From NCBI GenBank assembly GCA_026770615.1, contig MU631469.1, positions 273,917 through 287,260 on the forward strand: a DNA stretch of 13,344 bases. Direction: 5' to 3'. Position 1 is the first letter of the stretch. Each line of letters begins with the position of its first letter. The stretch comes from Pavlovales sp. CCMP2436. Taxonomy: Eukaryota > Haptophyta > Pavlovophyceae > Pavlovales. Positions 7,205 through 13,344 of the stretch are shown one piece after another. The notes under the pieces were generated by a model. That model ran no database searches and was not told the DNA's origin. It saw only the letters and a program-made list of their open reading frames with translations. A program made the translations under genes and the position numbers.

Positions 7205-8266
7205 CTATCCGAAGGCAGCACTTTGCCTGGTATCCGGGGCGTCCGGCTTCGGTGGCTTTGGCGCAGATAATGTGCTCGCCTTGGCCTTCGTGCCGGTGGC
7301 CTCGGTCTTCGGCTGCGTCTTGTGGCCGGCAACGTTGACTCCCATGTGCGGCTTCTTCTGCTCGTGCGAGTCGGTGTGCGGCGGCTGGGCGGGTAGCGCG
7401 GGTCGGTGTGTCGGTGTCGAGCGAGATGTCGAGGATGTCGAGGATAGTGTCGAGCTTGGGGTTGGGGTTGGGGCCGGCTTCACCTGCGCCTTTGCCTCGG
7501 CTGCCTGCGCTTTGGATTCCTTGGCTTCCTTGGCCGTTTTTTCCGCCTGCGCCTTAGCTTCCTTGGCCACCTTTACCGACTGCGACCTGGCCTCCTTGGC
7601 CACCTTAGCCGCCTGCTCCTTCGCCTTAGCCGCCTGCACCTTTCCCTCCTTGGCCGCCGCGTTCTCTGCCACCTGTTTCTCTTTAATCTTCGCCGTCTTC
7701 TTCTCCTTTTCCGCCTGTTCTACCTTGACCAGCAGCTCCGCTGCAGCCCATCCCGCCTCCGTCGCTTCCTCAGCTGCCTTTCGCTCCGCGGCCGCCTTCT
7801 CCGCGGCCTTCCACTGCTCGTTCGCGTATAGCAGAGTCGTGAGCGCCTTGTTAGCGTCTCCACCAGCATCGTCGAGCGCAAACTCGGCGACAGAGAGGTC
7901 GGTTCCTGCTACCTCGGCAAGGTGCGCCAACTCCACGTCGCGTGGTATTTGTGGCGGCTTCTCCTCGGGGATCGACGACTTCGTCGTTCGCGGCACCTTC
8001 GCGGCGGGCGGGGTGGCCGGAAGCGGGGAGGGGCGGGGCTGTGTGCGGCTCTGATTGCGCGGCTTCTTTTCGCGCCAGGACTCAGAGCGCAGGGATGCAC
8101 TGAACCGGTCAGCGAGGGATCCACGGGCGGCGGGTCGGGCCGTCATGGTCGAGAAGTGGTTGCCCGGTCGCACTCGCGGCGTGCGGTGAACCGCGCGCGC
8201 GCCGCCGGCCAGCAACGGACCAACCGGGATGGGGCGTGTCGCCGCTGTCACCGGGTGTGTCGGCAT
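7205..8266 (-). CDS. UBA/CUE-like protein with long Ala/Lys coiled coil
   Basis: 353 residues; a second in-frame Met at residue 41 is an alternative start. Residues 1-110 are Arg/Pro/Ser-rich and probably disordered. Residues about 112-152 look like a small helical UBA/CUE-type domain: DLSVAEFALDDAGGDANKAL followed by TTLLYANEQW, matching the family pattern of a helix, a GGD turn, then an A-L-L helix. Residues 153-262 are an almost continuous Ala/Lys/Glu helix with repeated KVAKEA, KTAKEA and AKAQ units, like LEA-type or TolA-like coiled coils. The tail is Pro/Ser/Thr/Lys-rich. Inferred: binds ubiquitin or another partner through the small domain and dimerises through the coil. It ends with TAG. 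No gene name is recognised. Strong compositional bias makes remote homology unreliable. Confidence 0.66.
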   Translation of the reverse strand: MPTHPVTAATRPIPVGPLLAGGARAVHRTPRVRPGNHFSTMTARPAARGSLADRFSASLRSESWREKKPRNQSRTQPRPSPLPATPPAAKVPRTTKSSIPEEKPPQIPRDVELAHLAEVAGTDLSVAEFALDDAGGDANKALTTLLYANEQWKAAEKAAAERKAAEEATEAGWAAAELLVKVEQAEKEKKTAKIKEKQVAENAAAKEGKVQAAKAKEQAAKVAKEARSQSVKVAKEAKAQAEKTAKEAKESKAQAAEAKAQVKPAPTPTPSSTLSSTSSTSRSTPTHRPALPAQPPHTDSHEQKKPHMGVNVAGHKTQPKTEATGTKAKASTLSAPKPPKPDAPDTRQSAAFG

Positions 8267-8311
8267 CCGTAGCGATGGGAGTGAGCGCTTCCCGCGCCCG
8301 TTCAGGCGAAT

Positions 8312-8515
8312 CTATGGCGTGAAGCGTCGAGTCCTCTGCCTTCCCCCATCTCGCTGTTCCTCATACTGCGGCTGCTTCTGCGAGCGGAAGACCTGCGTCT
8401 CCACCCCGTGCGCCTTCACATTAACACCGCTGACGCCGGGCTGCGCGAGCAGCTCGAGCGCGTGGCGCCGCTGAAGATATAGGATCATCTTTGCCTGCTT
8501 CATCGTCAACTGCAT
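8312..8515 (-). CDS. Small hypothetical ORF or upstream exon
   Basis: 67 residues beginning MQLTMKQAKMILYLQRRHAL, with a mixed, protein-like composition (amphipathic helix, then a Gly/Val segment, then a Gln/Arg-rich end). It is in the same frame as the UBA-like gene and lies just upstream of it, but a TAG at 8312-8314 separates them. It could be an upstream exon of that gene, a short independent gene, or chance. No domain is recognised. Confidence 0.3.
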   Translation of the reverse strand: MQLTMKQAKMILYLQRRHALELLAQPGVSGVNVKAHGVETQVFRSQKQPQYEEQRDGGRQRTRRFTP

Positions 8516-8638
8516 CGCGCTGGGCGATGCGACGTTAAACTACGACTTACTTACTATAGAAAAGGGCAGCAGGCAGTGGGTTGCAGACATTCTGTCTCAG
8601 AAGTGGTCGACTCCGAGCATGTAGGCGCGACGACGTTC

Positions 8639-8676
8639 AGTCACCCAGGCGGCATATAGTCACCCAGGCGGCATAC
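8639..8676. repeat. 19 bp tandem duplication
   Basis: AGTCACCCAGGCGGCATA is present twice, at 8639 and 8658. It lies directly after the stop codon (plus-strand TTA at 8677-8679) of the minus-strand retroelement ORF. It could be part of the element's 3' UTR or a trace of its insertion. Confidence 0.85.
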
Positions 8677-10805
8677 TTAGGCGCCGATCCCAAACCGTGT
8701 CTCCCTGCGGAGATGGTACGCGCCCTCAGCCCGTTCGTCGGAGTTGCCGTCGTCGTCGCTGTCAGTGCGTATGCCGCCGCCGTTGCCGGTGCCGGTGCCG
8801 GTACGCTCCAATCGCGCGCGCGCAATGATGACCTTGGCGTGCCCTCGAAGTGCGCACATGCCGATCTCCTGTCTCATCTTCCACAGGAGAGTGCTGCGCG
8901 CTTGCGCAGCGGAGGAGGGGCCCATGCGAGCTTGAAGCGCTCTTGCGCCCATGCTGGAGAAGTCCCCGACGAAGGATTCCAGGTCGTCAGACCACTCGCC
9001 GAAGGCTCCAATCACGAGGGCGGCGAACGCGGGGCCGCCTGCAGTGCAGAAGGTCTGTGCGCGGACCTGCATCGGGCCAGTCTGTCCGGGGGTTGTGTGG
9101 AAGAAGTCGCAATCAATCTTGATGAGCTCCGCCATGCGTTCTACCGGAAGCGAGTCAGCTCGCCTGCCCACAGCACGCCCAGGGTAGTTGCCGTCGGTGT
9201 CCCTGTGCCGAGTCCTGCAGAACGCCATGGTCTTGAGTTCAAGCAGTCGCGGGAACGCCCGCCCACCCTTGTGGTCGTATTCGGCGTAGAGGTCGACCTT
9301 CGGCCCGGATCGCCGGCCTACCCCAAAGAAGAAGAACCGGTACGCGGCCTGGTTGGAGGCGAGTACCGAGGCGAAGATGTCTCCCGCCTCGGTGCGCGCG
9401 TGCGCACCCATTCTCCTCGCAACCTCAGCCAGGAGGGCGAGGAGCGGATCGTGCCTGAGCTTGGAGATGTAGTCGCCGGTGACGCTCTGCCCGCTGGCCG
9501 CGACAATGTTGTCTCCGTGCACGTCGATGTCGCGGTTGAACAACCGCGCGCCGCGCGCGGCTAGGCCGACGCAGATGAGAGCTGGGACGCCGAAGAAGCG
9601 TGCTGTGATCTCCACCCACTCGCCGATGGTGCAGGCGCCGTAGCCAATCGGAAGCGCGGCCACCCAGGCAGAGCTGTTGCGGTCGATGCTCCTAACCAAG
9701 TGCACGACGCGATCGCCCCGCGGGATCGAGTTGATCCGCATCTTGAGCGCGTCAAACCGCTGAGCCTCGCGGTCCTTGGTGAGGTCCTTCTGCATGTTGA
9801 GGCTTGGCTTGCATGTGAGATTCCTGCGCACCATCGGCCAGGCCTCCTGGGGGAGGTGTAGCACACGGGTTGGCAGGTCTGCGTTGATCATCGCTCCAGC
9901 ACCGACGCCAGCCTCCTGTTGCATCTCGAGCCAGCAAGGGAGGAACGCCTGTCCCTGCCGTGGTGGCGGTAGCGGTCTGGGGAGGCCTGGTCGCGGCAAG
10001 TGCAGGTATGACCGCCAGCCATGCGCGCGCATGTCCAGGAAGGAGTTCCGTCCGACAACGAGCGCGACTTGCGGCAGCTCGAGCATGCCGCGCTGCGTGA
10101 TGGTGCCGGTCGGCTCGTCCACAATGTCAAGGAAGTTGGGCACTGCCTGGGTCATGGCGCCACAGAAAGCGGCAGACGCGATGTCGACCATGCGTCGAAG
10201 TCCGGCGCCCCGATAGCGGCGGGAGAGTGCAAGGCGGGCAGTGGCAAGCTGGTCGTCGAGCGAGACTCCCAGTGCGTGTGTCGCCTACGTGTGTATGCTC
10301 GCGTCGAAGTGTGTGCACGCGTCGCGCGCCTGGTCTGGGTAGCAGTGGCGGGCAAAGTACTCAAATTTGCGTGCGGTGGAGAAGAGCGTTAGCAGCCAGA
10401 GCTGTTGCTTGTGTGACGAGCTGAGCGTTGCGATTAGCTTGTTTGAGATGCTGGCAATCTCGTCACACTTGCCAGCGAGGGCAAGCTTAACGTACTCCTC
10501 CGAGCCGATTGGGACGCCGTAGCACATGACACCGTAGTGCGGGGTCAGGGCGCCTTCGAGCAGGTGGCTGCGTGTCACCAAGCCACGGTGGGCGTCGAGG
10601 GAGGCGATGTGGGCCTCGTCGATCCAGCATTCACACTTGGATGGCTGCACGACAAGGCCGAGCCGTAAGAAAAGCGCGTCGTGGAAGCGCTGCATCGCCG
10701 CGAAGACGATTCAGGGCGTACTGCACGCGCGCACGTCGTCGTGGCCAGCCCGAGCGCCCCCACCGTATGGCCGCAGCTCGGCGTCGAGCACCTTTAACTC
10801 GGGGT
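8677..10805 (-). pseudogene. Retroelement: end of RT, thumb and restriction-like endonuclease
   Basis: In one minus frame. The RT catalytic pair is seen as RAGHDDVRAC just downstream of the frameshift. Then come TGA at 10711-10713, a block with GLVVQPSKCECW (motif after the catalytic pair), and TAG at 10285-10287. From the Met at 10191 there is an uninterrupted run of 504 residues. Numbered from that Met, residues 200-320 resemble the endonuclease region: FGVPALICVGL, RHDPLLALLAEVARR, then E268, D300 (GPKVDLY) and E318-L-K320 (LLELKTM), a PD-(D/E)XK pattern. The downstream part (about 355-470) is a conserved-looking helical region. No CCHC knuckle of the R2 type is visible before the nuclease. 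The 504-residue ORF could still be translated, but it would lack the polymerase. Confidence 0.75.
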
Positions 10806-12202
10806 GGATGGATGATGGCAAAGGCGACTCCAGCCTCTACTGACCCTTGAGCGACACCGGTCTCGCCGTCTCTGCCCATGGGCGTCAGGCCGCTGCCTTT
10901 GCCAGTGACGAAGATCGGGTACTTGGGAGCGAGCGTGGCGTAGAAGAGGCGTGCGAGCGGGGCTAGGCCGGGGGAGCTGACGAGGGTGCGTGCTACCATC
11001 TCTGCGCAGTCTCCCTCATTGAAGGCGTTGTAGATGTCGGAGCCTGCGATGCAAAAGTGTGGGTTTTCAAGCAGCTCACGCACCCCAAAGATGAGCTTGG
11101 TGCCGCCTGCCGAGACGAGGACTCCCAGCTGCTGCGGGAAGAGGTATTCCTCGATCTCACCGCGAAGGCCCTTGTTGAGGAAGACCCCTTTGGTGAGCCC
11201 CCGTCTCAGCGCACACGAGATGTCGATTGGCCGCGCAGCCTCCGCGACGCCGACCTGGGCCGCGCACTTGCGGAGTGGCACGCACCGTGTAGCACAGAAC
11301 ACAGAGTAGAACCAGAGAGGCAGGTCGCCGTTTGCGAAGGATGATGCCAGCCAGGCGTGTGACTCGAGCACTTGGCGTGCGGCATCTCCAACAAAGGGTA
11401 CGGTCGGGGCAAGCGGTATGAGGTACTCATACTTCCATGGCGACGCGCCCTGGGCCTTGTCGGTCTTGAGCCCGCGAAAGGACTCCTGCATCTCCGAGAT
11501 GCCGACCACGAGCCGGTCAGTGGCGTTGAGGCCTGGGATGACTGGCGGCATGGCCGTCCTCCTGCGCGGGTGCTTGGTGACCATCTGCTGCAGCACAACT
11601 GGGTCCGAGATGCCGGCGAGGCCATGTCTCTCGGGCAGCTTTGCAGCGTCGGAGAACTTGCCTTTGGAGAGGAGGGCGACGGCAGCCTTGATACCTTGCT
11701 CAGGGTTGGCAGGGCGGGATCGCCGGGTGTGGCGCTGCTGCGACTCCTTCGCGCTGCTGGCGGTATGCTTGACGGCGGCGGGCTGGGGGATGGCGTGGGA
11801 AGCGCCAGCAGGCTGGGTGGTGACGGACTGGGTGGTGGGCTGAGCGGCGGCAGCGATGGCTGCGGCGGGCTTGACAGCGACGACGACGTTGGTGACGGTG
11901 GTGACGGTGATGGCGGGCTCGGCGGCGGGCTGGGCGGCGGCGGGCTGGGTGGTGGGCTGGGCTGCGGATTGAACGGCAGGCACGGCGGCGGGCTGGGTGG
12001 CGGGCTGGTCGGCGGGCTGGCTCTGGGCGGCGGGCTGGTCGGTGGGCTGGGCGGTGGGCTTTGGCGGCAGTAGGGGCGGCGTCGATGGAGTGGACTGGGA
12101 AGCGGGCTGGGCAGTGTGTTGTGGGTGAACGCACCTTTCTAGCGCCGGCTCAGCGCACATCGTGCTCGGCAACGGCAGCGGTAGTGCGGTGTACGACGGC
12201 AT
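10806..12202 (-). pseudogene. Retroelement: N-terminal tract and RT finger/palm
   Basis: Reading from the Met at 12202. Residues 28-145 are a Pro/Ala/Gln/Thr-rich tract. Residues 170-220 hold an L-GKFSDAAK / GISDPVVLQQM / KHPRR block typical of the region before RT in algal elements. RT motifs follow: RPIDISCALRR (324-334), FPQQLGV (355-361), GSDIYNAFN with catalytic D389, and GVAQGSVEAG (449-458) in place of the usual QGDPLSP. The frame is lost at residue about 464. The direct tandem GGATGGAT on the plus strand (10806-10813) fits a 4-bp duplication: dropping four bases returns to the frame holding the catalytic pair. The open frame beyond this point to 10631 is out of frame and is not counted as protein. 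Confidence 0.77.
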
Positions 12203-12260
12203 CGGGCTCGGTTGCGGGCTTGGCGGCGGGCTCGACGGCAGGCTCGGCGGCGGGCCAGGC
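11880..12260. repeat. Low-complexity GGCGGGCTGG-type repeats coding for Pro/Ala/Gln/Thr
   Basis: Degenerate 12-15 bp units (GGCGGGCTGGGTGGTGGGCT and similar) run almost without break. On the minus strand they encode QPA, QPT and EPA steps. This is the hinge between the ankyrin-like segment and RT. Such arrays slip easily, which fits the frame change between 12150 and 12202. Confidence 0.85.
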
Positions 12261-12503
12261 GGCTGGCTGTGCGGTGGGAATGCGCAGATACTCTGCCATC
12301 TCGCTAAACCTGCCCCTCACGGCGCAGTCGACCAAGTTCTCCCGGTCCCTTGCAGAAAGTTGGCAGCCGCCGCACTTCAAAGCATATTGCAGCACATCAA
12401 GATGACCTCCCTGGGCGGCACTGAAGCAGATGAGTTCTATCGGGAGCCCAAGTGTCTTCTTATTTGGGCTCTGTCTGACATCCTGATTTTGTACGCCCGG
12501 GAT
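12150..12503 (-). pseudogene. Ankyrin-like segment upstream of the RT ORF
   Basis: The minus frame open from 12503 (after TAA at 12504-12506) to TGA near 12150 reads ELICFSAAQGGHLDVLQYAL followed by KCGGCQ, and then a second unit, NLVDCAVRGRFSEMAEYLRI. Both fit the ankyrin pattern (AA-GGHL-VLQYA; CAV-GRF-EM-EYL). It then enters the same Pro/Ala-rich type of tract that begins the RT ORF, but in another frame. There is no ATG in the open stretch before the first unit, so the true start is upstream in another exon or lost. It may be the real N-terminus of the retroelement protein or a host ankyrin gene hit by the insertion. Confidence 0.5.
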
Positions 12504-12516
12504 TTAAATATATCCT
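12500..12516 (+). promoter_or_regulatory. Possible TATA-like promoter for the Gag-like gene
   Basis: GGATTTAAATATATCC lies about 225 bp upstream of the plus-strand ATG at 12736, at the head of a leader that contains a CT microsatellite (about 12640-12654). It suits a core promoter inside an LTR but could equally be chance AT-rich sequence. Confidence 0.3.
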
Positions 12517-12735
12517 GGAGCTCAGCTGCTTAATCGAGGCTTCTGTGGTTGCTCTTCGTGCCTCCTCAGTTATATTCTCAGGGTCTCTACTTAAAGAAAG
12601 ATCCTGTGACACCTTCTCTGCATCTTGACTCTTTGTAGCTCTCTCTCTCTCTCTAGCTGCCTTCGACGCTCACGCGTCTCGGACTCCAATCCATTCTTAG
12701 CTCGTGCTTGCGTTCAACACCGCTAGCCTCTCGAT

Positions 12736-13344
12736 ATGGTGGACCTCCCGGCTTCGGAGTCCAGCGGCACTTCCCGCCGCATGCAGCACTGCACCCTCAA
12801 GGATGCGCAAATGTTTCCGATCTGGCTCACGATGCTCATCATGATCCTGCAGTCGGACGACAAGATCGACCTGAGCTTCGTCTTCACTGTGCCCCCGCCT
12901 GGGGAGATCTTGGAGGGCAACCCCGTCGTCATCCCGGTCGAGTACCCCGTGCCCGACGATGTCGACGACTCTGACAACCCGCTCTACCCTAAGGGCGATC
13001 TTGACCCGCTGTTCCTTAAGGCGCCCAAGGACTACCAGAAGCGCTTGCTGTCCCAGGCCAAGACGATGGACTACTTCACGCAGGCTATCAACCCGACAAT
13101 CCTCAGCGCGGTGATGCACAAGGCCTACGCGACCAAAGTGGGCGGCGTCATCAGCTTCTCTGGGTTCTTCAGCTGCCTGCAGTCGCACTGCCTCGGCTTG
13201 TCTGGCACGTCTCGCGCGGCGTGCATGCTGAACTTCATCTCGCTCGCGCGCCAGGCGCGCGAAACACCCCTACAGTGGCTCGACCGCGTGCAGCGCTCCT
13301 TCAACTCCATCGTCCACCTTAAGCTCAAGCCGGAGGACATCTTC
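12736..13344 (+). CDS. Gag-like protein of an LTR retrotransposon, 5' part
   Basis: 203 codons from ATG at 12736, open to the last base of the window, so partial at the C-terminus. An in-frame TAG at 12724-12726 supports this start. Residues 17-50 (LKDAQMFPIWLTMLIMILQS) resemble the first helix of Gag capsid proteins, where a W anchors the fold. A Pro/Asp-rich insertion follows at about 52-90. Residues about 150-200 contain SLARQARETPLQWLDRVQRS, close to the capsid pattern before the RNA-binding knuckle. Known role: forms the virus-like particle that packages element RNA. No zinc knuckle, protease or integrase is reached in the window. The left LTR is not identified. The family (Copia or Gypsy type) cannot be decided. 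Confidence 0.6.
   Translation, partial: MVDLPASESSGTSRRMQHCTLKDAQMFPIWLTMLIMILQSDDKIDLSFVFTVPPPGEILEGNPVVIPVEYPVPDDVDDSDNPLYPKGDLDPLFLKAPKDYQKRLLSQAKTMDYFTQAINPTILSAVMHKAYATKVGGVISFSGFFSCLQSHCLGLSGTSRAACMLNFISLARQARETPLQWLDRVQRSFNSIVHLKLKPEDIF

Larger units (their letters stand above)
8677..12202 (-). mobile_element. Non-LTR-type retroelement, RT plus restriction-like endonuclease, decayed
   Basis: One minus-strand coding region reads reverse transcriptase and then a PD-(D/E)XK endonuclease. Known: this order, RT followed by a C-terminal restriction-like endonuclease, is found in early-branching non-LTR retrotransposons (R2, CRE and related groups) that use target-primed reverse transcription. 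Here the frame is broken three times (see the two parts). No poly(A) tail, 5' UTR limit or target duplication could be defined. The 5' side may include the ankyrin-like segment at 12150-12503. Confidence 0.75.

Noticed and set aside
8581..9564. Plus-strand 327-codon open frame
   Set aside because: It is antisense to the nuclease ORF, which has motif support. The GC-rich opposite strand stays open by codon bias.
11372..12073. Plus-strand Gly-rich 233-codon frame
   Set aside because: It is the reverse of the Pro/Ala/Gln/Thr tract and RT start; the Gly richness comes from the GGCGGGCTGG repeats.
12737..12752. Primer binding site for an LTR element (TGGTGGACCTCCCGGC)
   Set aside because: Its complement resembles a tRNA 3' end with CCA, but it overlaps the Gag start codon, no LTR end in CA lies before it, and the following bases do not fit a T-loop.
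12697..13188. Minus-strand 163-codon frame
   Set aside because: It is antisense to the Gag-like ORF, which is open to the window edge and has capsid-like features.

Overview
The window looks like nuclear DNA of a GC-rich unicellular eukaryote, most likely a microalga. A haptophyte-like or similar chromist alga is my best guess, and the taxon is an inference. The reasons are spliceosomal GT-AG introns in one gene, a secretory thioredoxin-like protein, Ala/Lys/Pro-rich low-complexity proteins, ankyrin-like sequence, and dense DNA transposons and retroelements of eukaryotic type. No bacterial operon structure, rRNA, tRNA or CRISPR array was seen.

Left part (1-5380): one transposon of the Mutator-like (MULE) type. 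A 94-98 bp inverted repeat sits at 1-98 and 5287-5380. Between the arms, on the minus strand, is a multi-exon FAR1/MULE transposase gene (about 4484 to 2090). Exons 1-3 are clean and carry a zinc-binding FAR1-like domain and the first two acidic residues of the DDE core. Exon 4 carries an in-frame TGA and an apparent frame slip, so this copy is probably dead. Also inside the element are a 207 bp hairpin with a (TA)n centre, a 3.4-copy array of about 200 bp units, a 21 bp direct-repeat cluster, and a 167 bp MITE with perfect 23 bp inverted ends and TA duplication. Subterminal short repeats lie at 4574-4637 and 4792-4884.

Middle part (5381-8676): apparent host sequence. A long-armed hairpin (5528-5626) lies upstream of two minus-strand genes. 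One encodes a secreted or lumenal thioredoxin-fold protein with a CEMC active site (6116-6772). The other encodes a UBA/CUE-like protein with a long Ala/Lys coiled-coil tail (7205-8266). A small uncertain ORF lies at 8312-8515.

Right part (8677-12503): a minus-strand, non-LTR-type retroelement coding region with reverse transcriptase followed by a PD-(D/E)XK restriction-like endonuclease. It is broken by a probable 4-bp duplication near 10806-10813, a TGA at 10711-10713 and a TAG at 10285-10287. Its 5' side is a Pro/Ala/Gln/Thr repeat tract preceded by an ankyrin-like segment in another frame.

Right edge (12736-13344): a plus-strand Gag-like ORF, open to the window end, probably the start of a separate LTR retrotransposon. 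It is divergent from the retroelement, and a TATA-like sequence sits about 230 bp upstream.

Overall, two plausible host genes sit between a decayed DNA transposon and two retroelements.
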